A model generated the notes under the pieces. That model had not been told where the DNA came from, searched no databases, and saw only the letters and a program-made list of their open reading frames with translations. This document shows, one piece after another, positions 24,641-38,382 of a DNA stretch of 64,000 bases. The translations under genes were made by a program, and so were the position numbers. The stretch is from positions 15,614,521 to 15,678,520 of the forward strand of contig NC_067124.1 of NCBI RefSeq assembly GCF_021347895.1. The letters are read 5' to 3'. Positions within the stretch are counted from its first letter, which is position 1; each line of letters starts with the position of its first letter. This DNA comes from Acanthochromis polyacanthus. Taxonomy: Eukaryota; Chordata; Actinopteri; Pomacentridae.

Positions 24641-24672
<32 letters not shown>
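24641..24672. repeat. Poly-C run (32 C)
   Basis: An unusually long uninterrupted C homopolymer. Such runs are rare because they are unstable; the opposite strand is poly-G. The length may be affected by sequencing error. Confidence 0.9.
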
Positions 24673-24969
24673 TTTCAATCAGGGAGCTCAATAACTTGTG
24701 GAGGGCACAGAGGCTCCCTGAGATGAGACTTGTTTCAAGATTTAGGGGAACAAGCTATTTCAGTTTGCATAAATATCGCTTTAACTTATATAAACTACAT
24801 CGGCTAACTTGTGCTAGAAAAGATGCAAAATTGTCACTAGACAGCTGCAAAATGAATTGGATTCAATTCATGTACCAAAACAAGTAAATATACATGCTGT
24901 AGTTGCCCTTGAACGCATGCAAACCAACATGTCTGGCACACTGAAATAAGTGAATTGAAAAGAATTATT

Positions 24970-25270
24970 AGTAGTACATGGTGGGGTCAATACATCCCCC
25001 AAAGCTCCTTTTCTAAGACAAGGAAGCCCTTTTGTCTTCTTTGGTCACAAACTCCTCTTTAATTGACATTTTGTCCTGTGGCTGGTTGCTGAGGGCAAGT
25101 CATGAGAGGCCTGTAAAATCCTATTTCTGGAAACTGCTCCCTCCTTTAAATGCTTGCATGGTAATGTATTTAATATAATTACTGGATAAGCCTGTAATAA
25201 CCTAATGACATGCCGCACTAATGTTTTATGATCTCTAACAGCTCAGTTCCGCCTTTGAAATAGTAGGATC
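24970..25270. promoter_or_regulatory. Candidate conserved non-coding element
   Basis: Contains CCTCTTTAATTGACATTTTG, AATGTATTTAATATAATTACTGG, AATAACCTAATGACATG and GCACTAATG in repeat-free DNA. Among the better enhancer-like blocks by eye. Confidence 0.4.
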
Positions 25271-26565
25271 CTCTACTGTGCTGTTTTTTTTTAGCCAACT
25301 CCACACATATTTTGGGTGGGCAAGACTACAAATCCGGGGGAGGTTCTGAGGAATGTATAAGAAATAATTAAGAACAGATTTGGTATGCTAAGCTCCTCCA
25401 GTTGAGTTAATGGGATATAGACCAAAAAAAGGGGAGATGGGGAAAATGCCAAAAAGATATTGAATTTGCTGTTTAATAGGCGTACTGTCAGCTGTCTTTT
25501 TCTGCTTTTTCTGAAAAAGAGAACAAAACAATGTGCTGATGTACAATTAATTCCTCACATCATAACTGCTTGCTCTGCTGCATACAAATGTTATCAACAT
25601 ACACATTAGATTAGAATCACCATCAGTTAGACAGACTGTGATTTTCAATACGATGCTGAATCACAATTGTTTTAACGGAGTATCTAAAATTCTCAGCATG
25701 AAGCGTAAAAACACACAAAGAGGAACAGAGACTTTTAATATGTCTTCTGTCGTAAGTGTTCTGGTTCTCATTTCTGGTTCTTTGTCTCATAAGGTGTGTG
25801 TGGCTGCAGTGACAACAGACATATTTCAACAAAGAGCGATGTCTTTTGAGAGAAAGCAATGTAAATACAGGTTCAATATCACATGCTGAGGGTTATCGTG
25901 CTGTAGCCCTTATCCAGTAATCTAAAATGTCACAGGCAGGAGCAGTTTCATACGTGAGACAGCTGTGATCTGTGTCAGGCAGTTTCCGTCCCCAGGCGAG
26001 AGGTCATGATGGTTGACTTCATCTCCCTCCCCTGGCTTCCAATCACTCAAACATAAATCAATACTGTTAATAATTGTTTGAACGATGTCTAAATGGGATA
26101 TCTTTGCTTGAAGCAATATTAAAAGATATTCCCTCGCCGGGCTTCTCGCTCGCTCACTCACTGGAAAGAGAAAGAAAATCCCAGAAGCGTGTGTTCCGGT
26201 CTTTGTATCTGGGCCTGCAGTAGCATATGTGTTTGTGTGTTGTTGTCCACAAGATGCAGTACAGCAACTGACGTGCCTCACAGATGCACGATCCAAAATG
26301 CAAAAGCTGCATGCAGTTGTCAGAATTCAAGGGTGACACGCAGCACGTATCGTCTTATAATTCTTCTTTAGGCATCTTCATTTATATAGATCCAGTGAGG
26401 AATGATAATGCATTCAATTGTAATATGAGATTTATAGTGTACGGATCTTCACAGACGACTACCTCTTATAATATTGCCCTTCCTGGTGGAATTTCAATTT
26501 AAGTCCGAACACTCACAAAAAAAAGAAAAACAGCCGACACCATACTGATGATGGCCTCCCTCAGC

Positions 26566-26593
26566 TAAATAAATAAATAAATAAATAAATAAA
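26566..26593. repeat. (TAAA)7 microsatellite
   Basis: Seven perfect TAAA units. Confidence 0.95.
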
Positions 26594-26619
26594 CATAGCT
26601 CAGGGAGAGAAATGATCAG

Positions 26620-26980
26620 GTTTGCGAAGGTCAAAGCCACTGACTGTGAGACGGAGGCATCTTATCATTCAAATTATCCATTAATTAGCTTTCACACAAC
26701 TATGGTAATAACCTACATGCTTCGGACATCAGCTAAGGCACATTAAGTGTTTTAAAAGGTGTTTCTGCAGTCATGTGACCTCTATCTCATCTTGCTTTCA
26801 TTTACTACGTGGGTATGCATCACTGGACTAAGTGTATTTACTCTGATAGCACTGCCACAATGGAATTATGTGAGCTTGTAAATAGAGTTAGCAGTCAGCT
26901 GATCTCGGCTTTTCATTATAAGGCGGAGGCTCTGCGAGAGAACTGCAAACTGTTTTGCTTTATGATCCATTCTAAAACCC
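26620..26980. promoter_or_regulatory. Candidate conserved non-coding element
   Basis: Holds CAAATTATCCATTAATTAGC, GGTAATAACC, GGCACATTAAGTG and CAGTCAGCTGATCTC. CCATTAATTAGC is a strong paired homeodomain-like site. No coding sequence is visible. Confidence 0.35.
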
Positions 26981-28289
26981 ATTGAAATGACGACCGTAAA
27001 ATAATGCCATTACTACTATGTATAAAACCTTACTGCTCAGTGATGCAGGATGATCATCAGCACGATTTGTAGGTTAACACTGAGGTAGCTATAGCACAGA
27101 GGAAGTAGACTGAGGCATGAGGGTAATGTGACAAAACAGTTTTATGTGACACTGTAATACATACAGTATGACAGGGGTGTAGGACAGTGGAAGAAGGAGA
27201 TTCTAGTCTGAGAGCATTGTCCAATGAGAACGTGTGGTTTACGTACATATTTCTTTAAAAAAAAAAAGTCAGTTCCTTGTTGTTTGAGCTTTGAATGTGT
27301 AGAATAGGAAAGATATGATTGATATCAGTCCAATGCAATAAAAAAAAAACAATTCAATGTAAATGCAATGTCCTCTCATGACAAAAAAGGCTGTAACAAT
27401 CACATCAAAGTAGAAAATTAGGTAACAAATTTAAATCAAGGAACATGTATGGCATTATCGCCTCATATAAAACATCAGTGGGCAGATTTCTGAGAAACTG
27501 ACAATGCAGAAACACAAAGCTGCTGCCAGGCATTGACAATATAATCACCGCTGATGAAAAGAACAGGTAATCTTTTATTATTATTTGTTTTTTTTTTCCT
27601 ATGCAGAAGGAGGTTTTTCATTTCTCCCCTTTAAACCTATTATGTTTTTGCTGTAAAACGGAGCAATGGCGAAACTATGGTAACAAATAATCTGTTTTGC
27701 TTCAATGAAAAGTATGTATCATGGCGGGAGACAAAGCCAGGGATAAACACTGAGGGAACCCTGAACAATGGGCCCCTAAGCAGGCGTGTGTCCAAAACTC
27801 TGCTGCTCTTTTTTGCTCACTGCCATCTATCTCTGTCCCTGTGTGGCTCTGCAATACTGAATTCCATTTCCTAAAAAAACAAAAAACAAAAACTGGTGCC
27901 TGCTCTACCTTAATGTGCAACAGAAAATGAGACAGACATCCAAAGCAAATTATCATTAGCATTCTTAGCCATGCAAAATGTAAGGACTTACAAGCGTCAG
28001 ACTGCTCGCATTGTATTAAACTTCTTTATATGCAAATCGGCATTGAGTTTTCATATCTAACATGGTTTAAAGCGTAGTATATTCAAGTGGTGTAGAGACA
28101 GGAAAAATAGAAAAAAAGATGCATAAAATTTTAGCTGCTAAGGTATTGGGGTATATTGAATGTAATAAGTAAGACTAAGAAAATGCTGCTTCTTGAAGTG
28201 TGGAAATTAATAATAAAGCTCTCTGTGTGAAAATGTGGGGCGCACAGTCAATTGGTTTAATCGCACATTTCTATTGTGCTCATCATAAC

Positions 28290-28299
28290 ATACACACAC

Positions 28300-28330
<31 letters not shown>

Positions 28331-28341
28331 CTGTATATATG
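28290..28341. repeat. Compound (CA)n(TA)n microsatellite
   Basis: A CA run passes into ATACATA and then a TA run ending in CTGTATATATG. Confidence 0.95.
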
Positions 28342-29069
28342 TGATTGTAACATGTATAAATCCCCAGATTCAATAATCCATGAAGTGTTAAATTTCATAA
28401 GTATGCCCTGTATACACCTGCAGATACCAGCCGTCGACAGCAACCATGGCCAAAGTGGGGAAGCTTGCAAAATAAGCAGCTGTGTTTCCCAAATACCCTT
28501 AACTGGATTTGAGAGTCTGGGATGGCCCTCCTCCAAAAGAAAAAAGAGAAAAAGAAGTCTCGAGCACATCTATCAATTTGCAAACAGACTTAAAAGTGTC
28601 AACAGTGGCACACAAGCCATAAGAAACGTTCTGCTTATCCTACACCAATGCACCCCTTCATGTGATGTAATTTCATTCTCTACAAGATTCTCTCTTTTTC
28701 CCCCTCTTCTTCTGTCACTATTGCACAGAGGGGAACAGAGAGAAAGCCAATTCCAACAGTGACAGAAAACTGCCCACTCTTCCCCCATAAAATTAGAAAA
28801 GCTGTTCGTGGTTTTTTTTATCTTTCAGATTTCCTGGGTTTTATGGCTAAATACTAAAGCACTGGAGGCTGGTCATGCTTTAAGCTACTAGAAAAAGTTA
28901 AGCTTCAGCGTTGGGCAGCAGAGATATGGGCTATAAGCTGACAAGTAATTAAACCAGCATATCTGTAACAACTGTCATCTCTTATTTCTCCACAGCCTGG
29001 ACGTAAACCAAAGGCAAGAAAGCCGAAAAGGATGGAGTAAGAAAAAAAAAAAAGCAAAGGGGGGCAGCA

Positions 29070-29089
29070 AGAGAGAGAGAGAGAGAGAG
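29070..29089. repeat. (GA)n microsatellite
   Basis: Uninterrupted GA dinucleotides downstream of a poly-A run. Confidence 0.95.
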
Positions 29090-29149
29090 TCTTTACATTG
29101 CTGGGCAACTGCAGGGTATATCTCCTGCCGAACAGTTTAGCAGACTTGG

Positions 29150-29700
29150 GCATTTAGGGGATTGTGGAGGAGATCAAAAGGGTCAGGGATCCTTTTACCA
29201 ATTAACAGCAGGGAGACGGACATCAAATAAGGTGTAAATTTCAGCTCTGCACTTTTCAGCGAGCCAAGCATGAAATGCATTCTAATGCTCTTTTTGAGTT
29301 TAGAGACGGCTTTTGAACCCCCAATGATGTCACCGTGGCTCTCCCAAAGATGGGCTTAATCGCCTCTCAGAATGGTGTGTAGCCATCTTGTCCACTGTGT
29401 AGGTGTCAAAGGGAGTGTCGAGTCAGTTATCGATAACGGCGGGATAATGTGACTCTAGATTTATAAAACTGGAGAGGAGACAATAAGCTTGCAGTGGCAG
29501 AGGTTTGACCCGTTGCCTTGTTTGGCAGCATTAAGCTGTTATTGATAAATCTGCAAGCCTAGTAAATGAGTGATTACCTGAGAGATTTGTGTGGGTGAAT
29601 TGAAATGTTTTGGTTTAGCAGAGAAGGCATCTGTTATTGGATTTTCATTCTGCTCAGTGGGGCAGCTGGTATACACATTTTACAGATATCCTGATAAAGT
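29150..29700. promoter_or_regulatory. Candidate conserved non-coding element with ATCGAT palindrome
   Basis: One of the longest repeat-free, balanced stretches. It contains a perfect 12-bp palindrome GTTATCGATAAC (29426-29437), CCAATTAACAGC, CCCCCAATGATGTCACC, GGGCTTAATCGCC and GCTGTTATTGATAAATC. The ATCGAT core is the known site of Onecut and Cux proteins, and GTTATTGAT nearby fits the same family. Enhancer function is inferred. Confidence 0.45.
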
Positions 29701-30832
29701 GATCATGGAATAAAATATATCCAGAGCAGACCATCACACATTTCAGTTTGTCACCTTTTAACAAGATTCCAAATGTTTTTTACTGCATGATCGGTTCCAT
29801 TTTGTTGGACTACAGTCCTTGAGATATCACCATATCACATAATTTCACTTTTGTTGTCAGTTTCTGGTTACCTACACTGTAAATAATACCAAAATTAACT
29901 TAGAACTGTTGCTTTTCTTTTAAAAGATGTGTTAGGATCTTTGAAAGACTTGGTGCACCAGATCAGTATTGCACAACACCATACCTAGCAGTAATCACTG
30001 ATGCTACAAGCAACTACTTGAATGTAGGTGGTGTTTAATTGCTTGACAACTGACAATTTGTCCGTCGGCCAACCATTGAATCATTGTATTTTTCTGTTGT
30101 GGAATCCTTCCAGCAGAGCTCAAATAGAAATACACGTAAAGTATTGAGCTTGAAAAAAAAATCTGGAACTTTTACATATAAATGAACCTTTATTCCATTC
30201 AATCCTTTGCCAAACAAGTTCACACAAAGCTGATTAAGCCGATCAGCGCCAGGTAAAAGCTCTTTGTGGCGACATTCCCATGCTGGCACACCTGTAGCTG
30301 TGTTTTATGTCAATCTGGGATTATTGGTTTGCCAGAAATGAAGACGGCAGTGGCTGCAGCAATGGAGACCAAGTAGGCTACAATCATTCTTAACTTTGAG
30401 CGTTAATACAATTTAAAGAGATGAGTTGTGTAAAAATGCAGCCACGTGTTGTTGTCATGAGGAAATTAGCTGCAGAGACCAAAACAGTATTTTGTAGCAG
30501 CCTTTAAACATGTTTATTTATGCTGTGAAGTTAAAGCATTTTAACATGGGTATCTACAGGGACTGACTCATTTTTGAAGTCAGTCTCAAGTGGCCATTCA
30601 CAGAACTGCAGGTTTTAGCACTTCCACCACTGTCACTGCTGCAAGGTAGAGATAAACATTCTGCACTGCAGTTTTAAATGTGCAGCCAGTGAAGGCTGAA
30701 ATTTAGGAAAATTAAAGGTTCTTTTGGTTGTTAATGACTCAAGCATGTGACAAAAGCTGCTAAGAAATTGTGCTGTGATCAGTTTTTGCGTTGTCACCAT
30801 AAATACCATGTCCAAAATTACCCATACACTCT

Positions 30833-31221
30833 CTCACTGATCAACATCAAGGCCTTCATCACAGCAGTCAGCTCTGATAATTGCTAACACACTTTTTGAA
30901 TGTCTCAGATGGATTTTGGACCACTCCTCTTGTGCTTGCCATGCCATTCCTGCCATCCCTTTGGCCATCAGTTCCTTCCATAGATTCCTGATGGGGCTCA
31001 GGTCTGGATTCTGAATGGGACACTCCAAAATGTTTGACTGTATGCTTAGAGTATTGGTCTGATGCTGTCCAAGGGCAGATTATTCTTAAGTAGTTTTTTT
31101 TTTCCTCACGATGCTGTTCAGTTGGTGCATTGGCTGAAAAACAACCCCAAAGTGTTACCTCACCACCACCATGCTTGACCATGACGACAATGCTGCTTTG
31201 ACTGATTGAGAAGAACTCCAA
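30833..31221 (-). pseudogene. Tc1/mariner transposase remnant (catalytic part)
   Basis: Read on the minus strand this encodes decayed pieces of a Tc1-type transposase. The upstream piece has MVKHGGGEVTLWGCFS (about 31133-31195), the diagnostic segment of Tc1 catalytic domains, followed by DQYSKHTVK, matching the usual DNDPKHTAK region. The downstream piece, in another frame, has QNPDLSPIRNLWKEL (about 30965-31010), matching the PDLNPIENLW segment. The third catalytic glutamate (E of PIENLW) is here arginine. The frame change, the missing N-terminal DNA-binding half and the absence of recognisable inverted repeats show an old dead copy. Belonging to Tc1/mariner is secure; the exact family is not. 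Confidence 0.85.
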
Positions 31222-34000
31222 TTCTCCAAGACAAGCTTACAAAAGTTTTCCATGACATAGCAAAATCTTACCTGGGCAAAGAAGAAAAGCTTTCAGTAAT
31301 TAATTCTGTTGTTGATTAAAATAAAAACAGACTTGTTTGGACACAGGGACATGTCTCTGAAAAAAGAATGGAATAATTCCTGCAATGGCATAAGTCAGTA
31401 ACATAATTAAATATGATAGATAAGAGACAAGAGTGAAAACCATGGCTGATCTGGACTTGCAACTTCTGTGTTACATGGTTTGCATTTTGACCTGTTGAGC
31501 CACCAGATTTTAGTCAATATCTCTTTTCACAAGAATTGTAATGTCTGTGGTGGTTAATTAATCGCTAAAACATGTTGACAGTGCTGGCCTGCAACACTCA
31601 CTGAAACACTGAAATATCTGCATACAGTTTCACTAGTAAATCATTTGATGGCACCATTTAGTCCAGAAGTGAGACACATTTTGGTGTCAATTGCTTTGGG
31701 ATTGGATGGCACATTGAACAAATGAGCTGTTTTCCGAAATAAGCTTGAATATTCTTGTTAAGCATATTGTTGCTCAATATGCCACAGAACCTGAGATAGC
31801 CAATCTGGCTGGCTGTATTTTAAGAACAAAGACAAAGGATTTGCATGCATGGGAGCCGACTATCAAAGGAATAGGCAGTTATATAGTATATCATCTGCCA
31901 ATATGAAAACTTTACTCCTGCCGATAATTACACACATTCCCTGACAGTTTAACAATAACCTCAGGTAGCATCATTAAAATTATCACTTGTATCTAGAGGA
32001 ACATGCCTCCAGTTCACAGTCCACACAGTAACAATCACTGGAGCCTCTGCTCAGTCTTCTTCTCTCTTTCATTATGCATGCGCCGGGTAGGAGTAAGTAA
32101 AATAATCGTTTGTAATTCAATTGTGCCATCTTAACTCATTTAGTTGTGCTAAAGGCTGAGTGAGGGAAATACAAAGAGCCTCAACATTTTGCCACCGTGC
32201 TCATTATGCGTATTTTAAAACAATTTGCAATTCAAGGCCACACAAAGTGGTGGGGAGAGGCAGAGAGAGCTAGGTGCTGGGCTTCAAAGGCTGCTGCTGG
32301 AGAATGACCTCGTACTCCACTTCTCGGGTCGCCACCCCTGATGAGAGCCAGGAAGATGCAATTAAAAGAATTTGAAAACAATGTGTAACCATAGATTGTG
32401 GTGCTTATTATCCTATGGTGCCTTGCAATATCAGTGACCTTAGCTTTTTCCCTGTTCCTCTCCTGCTACTGCTCCATCGGGGCACTTATCTATTAAAATA
32501 TCACGCTAACCCTTTCACAGCGGTGCAGTATTATTCTGTAAATGTACTTTTGCTGTGGTTACTAATTGTATAGTCATTAAACCGCTCGCTTGCTCTGCTC
32601 ATCAGATGCTCTCTAAATCTATCCCTATATTATGACTACATCTCTGGGGATGTGAAGAGAGTTGTGACGGATCAGTTTGCACTCAAACACGCATGCATAC
32701 CCCAAAACTGTTTAATCTTCACATCATATTTTTGCATTAGACTTCCTATGAATTAATGAAGTGACTGATTTTGTGTCAGTAAGGGGCCATATGTGCATCA
32801 GCTCTTAGAATTCATGACACTCGCTCACAGCATTAATAACCAGTTGCTATCAAATTACAGTTTGCTGCAAAACCCATTATTTCTGTCCTCATATTAAACG
32901 TGATATCTGTCTGTACAACTCATGTCAGAGTCACTTTGGCGGAACAGTGATGTATTTATTTTTAGGGGATGTGATCTCTCTCTCACTCTCTCGCTGTGTC
33001 TGTCATCCTTGCTCTCTCTCATACAGTTATTGCTGAAACAAATGCAATCAAAATGTCATTGCAGGAATGAAAAGACGCTGTTTAAAAATGCATCAGGAAC
33101 CCGCCGCCGAGGGTTCATTAATTCCACTCAGGCTGTGTTGCGCAGTCGTGCTGAAAGCACTACTCTGAGACCCTAAACATCCTCCGACACTCCCTTATCT
33201 TTATGGTGTAATTTCCCATTTAGCAAGTTAGCACCTAGGGAGAGCACAGTGTTGCTGGTCTAATTGGGCAAATGAGAACACAATACCAAACAAGCTCACT
33301 TACTTTGTTTACAGAGGTGTCCCCATTTGAACCCCTGTGACAAAACTGACTTACTGAAAACTTTATACAGAAGCATAATCTTGAAATTTTATATAAATAC
33401 AGATGCAACAACTGGCCGTGCTTGTGCACCGCTTTACACCGACACAATGATGTTAAAGAATAGCCGCTATAAAGCAGCGGATGTGATATGACTACTTTGC
33501 CGAGCCCATCGGGAAAGATCGATGGTCATTTCAGGACAGTTGGAAGAAACTATTCATAAAAGTAATTGAGTAGATTTGACGCCGTCCACATTTTCTCATT
33601 CACAGTATCAACTTCCCATCGCCGAAGTGATAGAAGTGGAATTAGCATACGCACCATCAATAACTGAAGCTGGGATGTCACTTCATGTGATGGATAACAA
33701 ACGACAGGTGGCAAGCTGCTGCAGGTACTCAATTCAGCCTGCTGTCGGGCCGAGGAGCTCTTTTTCAATAAGTGACACAGGCACACACCTGGATGCACAC
33801 GTGTGTTTTATTTCACATGCAGCAACATACAGAAAAAGTCACATGTAATGCTGTGCTTTCCACACTCACTTTCAGACAGTTCCAACCATATCTCGATATG
33901 AAATCAGTCCTAATGTTTGCACACTTTGCAAAAACACACACTCCCTCTCACAGCACAGTTTGGGTAAAATGGAGGAAGAGCTATTAGGTGGGACCAGTAG
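31222..34000. other. Non-coding block, one enhancer-like segment
   Basis: 31,222-32,150 may include unrecognised flanks of the transposase remnant but shows no clear inverted repeat. 32.16-32.56 kb is listed as an enhancer candidate. The small hairpins GAACCC...GGGTTC (33097-33116) and CCGCT...AGCGG (about 33464-33480) are short enough to be chance. Confidence 0.55.
32160..32560. promoter_or_regulatory. Candidate conserved non-coding element
   Basis: Contains GCTCATTATGCGTATTTTAAAACAAT, GATGCAATTAAAAG, GAAAACAATGTG (SOX-like) and TTGCAATATCAGTGACC. Repeat-free and non-coding, with a moderate enhancer-like look. Confidence 0.3.
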
Positions 34001-37000
34001 TGGGTAAGGTAGGTCTGGTCTAGTGCAGCTTATCAGCACCAGGCTGATTCTGACTGTTCTGACACTGACACAAGCGATCCATCATGTCATCATTCCCCGC
34101 TGAAGCATCTGTGTGTCAGTGTCGCTGTGTGTGTGTGTTTGCACTCAGGTTTGCATATCTTCACATGTGCACAGTTACTTAGTGTGTTTGTCCATCTGCG
34201 CACACACAGCGGGTGGCTGGTTTGGAGGTAGAATGACACAGACAAAAGACAGAGGAAAAGACTTTATTCTCCAATCCCAGACAGTATTCAACTCAAACCT
34301 GAGGCCTCGACCGATCAGTCAGTCTCCACTCGTTCGTAGCCAACTGACAGCTAATCCATACTAACGCTCACAATCTACCATCATGACCGTTTCACCATGC
34401 TGTAGCTCCAGTGCCTTCAATACTGTGGCATGTGTTAAAGAGAGGTACATCTGTATACAGTCAGAATGTCCAGTTGTCATTTCCTCGTGGATGTTTCAGA
34501 ATAAATGTCCGACAAGGCAGACTTTTTTAGTGAGCAATAGCTACATATAACTGTGCACAACACATGCACATTTGCATCAAGCAAAATCATCCTAATGTGT
34601 CTCCTGAGGCAAATCACTCAGGTAATTTTTGTATGCTTTTATTTTGATGCTTTTGCTGATGAATGAAAAAAATTGCACTGTAACTTGATTTTGTGTGTAT
34701 AAATACATATTTTAGGTAAATGCAGCTTCAAAATTACAAAATAAGTCCCCATCGGTAAGATGTTGTATTAAGAAAGTTGAATTAAAATAGAATAGAACAT
34801 TGTCTTTGAGTGCAAAATAAGTAAATACAAAGTGCATGGATAGTAGTGTGTACTCAGGTCCAGACAATTAGTGTGAGTTTTAGATCTCTTTTTGAAATGA
34901 AAAAGGAATAATATTGCATATACATCCATGCAAATACCAGTGGAAGGAACAAGTAGCTTTAGTTTGGGGGAAATAATCTCTTATGTGGTGTTAGTGGCTG
35001 ATAACAATCAATAGTTGGAATGGAAAATTGCTTGGAAGGCCTCATGAACTGAGATAAGGCGTAAGATTAAGCTTGTTGCTGCTTCGTATTGTTTTTTGGA
35101 TAAAGCCACCTTGGCCTATCAGTGGAGAGCAAACACACACATACAGTGCTGTGCATGGATACTACACACACATGCAGCAAACACACACTAACATAGTCCA
35201 CTAGTGTCTGTATTGTGGCTTCTCCTGTTTTCTGTTTCAGACTTTTCAGGAAACAAATGTGGCCTTTTGCTAACACAAGCAAAGCCCAGCTGTGGTGAGA
35301 TGCTATCACATCTGTGTCTGCTTTTTCATTTGAAAGAAAGAGAGCGATAGAAAGGAGAAACTGCAGCATGCATTAGTGTGTAAAATGTGGCAAGCTGCTT
35401 TTGAGGTTGGTGTCAGTAACGTACAAGTCAAACGTTATGTGCACGAGATGTTATCAGTGAAAGCAGGCAGTGTAAAGTGGAAGAATAATATGGCTTCTGT
35501 TGTTTGGTGACTCGCTGAGGTCTGTGTTAGATATGTAACAGTCACTGCTGTTGGCCACATGCTGGACACGAAGCACATAACAGGCAGGGATCAAGAGATA
35601 AAGTTTCCAGAAAAATGGTCAGAGTGATTGAAAAGATACCGAGTCTTGAGATGAGGCGACACCATAAAGCAAACGTAATTGAAAGCAGTACCATTTGTTC
35701 ATGATGAAAATATGTTTAACATTTGTGAGGCAAATGTGCTCTGATTCTAACTCAAGAGGACTGCTGATCTATTTAAGGACTGAAAAACTGTTTCTTCAAA
35801 TGACACACTTTCATGAGGGTGAAGAAAACACACAATATCAAAAGAGGAAATAAACAAAACTGAGACAAAATTCAAACAAATTCATTGCAGCTATGGCATG
35901 TTGAAAATAAACACTGACGTGTTAAATTATTTAAAGCTCTTGCATATTCAGAATGATAATTCAGAGAGTAATACAGTGCGGATTGCAATAACAAAATGTG
36001 TGTAAAGTGAATTATGTATAATAAAATTTGTTTTTGTATAACAAATGAACAACATTTCTCTATTTCTGTCCTACCATCAGATTCAATTAGTGACAGAATA
36101 TCATCTTCACAAGTTTTGTTTCTGGTAAGCATTGTTTTGTTTGTGACTTTGTTCTTCTCTCTCTATGAAGAGATCTGTCACACATATTTGCATGACAAGT
36201 TTCTCAGTGTACTGCTTTGAGAGCGGTTTGCTACAACAGTGTACCATTGTTCTTTGATTGTGAATAGTCGACCATGATTTCTGCAGTGAACTTGACGTGT
36301 GTGTGCATGTGTGTGTGTAGTTGTACTTAGGCAAAGTTGTAGTTTGCCTGAAAATGTATTATATACTTTAGAACTGCAGAAACGATGCATAAAGTGCACT
36401 TTATTGCATAAATCTATTTATATCAAAGTATCATTGAACGTTTCAAGTAAAAAACTTTGAAAACAAGTATACAACACAGTGAAAACATCACTATAAAGAG
36501 TGAATACAACATGTCTTCTGTTATGTATTATACATATATTAAATGCAACTATTTAACAATATACAGTACGTACTATTTTACATTTACATTGGCTGAAAAT
36601 TTGCAAACGCTCACGCACATGCTTGAAGGTTATGTCTTAAACAGCACGTAAGGCTACATTTGCAGGTTGTTATTTTTTGTGAGTACCACTGGAAAAATAA
36701 CAGCCCACTGTGAACACTTGTCTTCCCCGGCCGTTTCCCACTGTTAACCTAATCTTTATGATTATTGCAATGGCTTTAGCAGCAGGCCATGTCTGTCAGC
36801 AGACAGCAGCTCTCGCTGTAGGGGAGACTCCGTACACACACACACTTCAGCCTTCAATCAATGGCAAGACAGACAATTAGGAGAGTTTTCCATATTTTGC
36901 ATAGCAGTTTAGGTTGTTTACAATGGACCGACAGAGGAAATAGGTGAAACAACAGGAGGGGAGATGATCCATGACAGGTTATGAGAAGCTGGATTAAAAA

Positions 37001-38304
37001 TAAAACTCACTATGCAAAAATGAAAAATCCAGATTTTTTTTTCCATGATTAAAGTCCTTAGTGTCACAATGAAAAACATGACATAAAATGAGTAAATTTA
37101 CATAGTTACATGAAACAATGATATCAACACTCAAAGCCAATTTCATCCCGTTCTCACACATCAGTACTGACAATAATACATCTCTCTGAGAAATGTTTGT
37201 TCTCGCTAATTACGTTCAGCAGTGGGTCTAGCTCTGTGCTTGCTTATCTCTGTGAGTACCACATGAGGTGTCGCACTGAAAGAATTTCTGCCCAGGGCCA
37301 GTGACCTCTGAGGCCCTTTTAGTATCAGGCAGCACTGCAGGAAATCACTGAAGATGCTTCCTGCAGTATTTAGCGAGATAATATGCCCCCGTCCCATTAA
37401 AAAGAAAAAAAAATCCCAAACAACAAACAGCAGACTGAACTAAAACTAAAAGATGGCTGATAAGGTTATTAGCAGCTCACACTGGGAACAAAGGTGGACA
37501 CACACAGCTAAGATCAATAGCAGATGTTAGCAGGTAGTCTTAAATAGTTTTATATTACAAATACCCCCTGTCAGAACTGACTAATGCAAAACAAATCCTG
37601 TTAACAGCCCCGGTATGTGTGTGCGGCTGCATGTGTTTGAGCCCCTACTGGGAATTTTAGCGCTAAACACTAAAACCGCAATAAACTAGAGGCAGTAAAA
37701 TGAAAGAGGAGGAGAAGTTGATTGACCGATAGGTCACTCAGTATCCTTGTGTTTGAGTATGGCTATGTGCTGCACACAGGCTGTCCTCTGCTCATCAGCA
37801 CAGAGTGGCTTCCTCATCGACAGCACTCGGTCGGGCATCAGCTCGCATTATCCGAAGTTTAACATCATTCAAGAGTGCGAGATGACCTACTGAGAAAGTA
37901 CATGAGTAAATGTGTAGCAATACAGCGCTTATTACTGTTCCCCCTCAGGCAAATACCTTTTGCTTAAGCCCCACGCATGGGAACATTTTGTTTTATTACC
38001 TTGCAAGATAAGTCGTGAGTGAAGACCGAGGGAGGGGTGGGGGGAAAAAAGATGGAGAGAGAGCAAGAGAGAGAGGGGGGGGGGCTCTTAAGTACCTGGA
38101 GAATTAAAATATTCCGGCTCATCACATCAGTGTCTTAGTTCTTGGTTTTCATGTGGGGGGCACGTAATTATTACAGCGTTTTAAAATTGAGCCAAGAAGA
38201 AAGATGGGTTCAAGTGCAAATTAATTTCAGATTAACACAACAAAGACAATCAATTCTCAACGAGGACGCCAGCAAAATGCTCTTGAAAGGGCCCAAGGTC
38301 TCCT

Positions 38305-38382
<78 letters not shown>

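Larger units (their letters stand above)
22291..28200. other. Non-coding block with enhancer-like segments
   Basis: No recognisable exon. The longest non-repeat ORF in the window (23246-23755, plus, 169 codons) lies here; it has no motif, signal peptide or known relative and is judged a chance ORF. The stretches 25,290-26,560 and 27,000-28,200 show nothing beyond ordinary sequence and short A runs. Confidence 0.6.
28201..30832. other. Non-coding block before a transposon remnant
   Basis: A CA/TA microsatellite near 28.3 kb, a GA repeat near 29.08 kb and an enhancer-like block at 29.15-29.7 kb are listed separately. 28,808-28,828 holds a strong acceptor-like pyrimidine tract ending in CAG, but no open frame follows. 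29,700-30,830 shows nothing notable. Confidence 0.6.
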
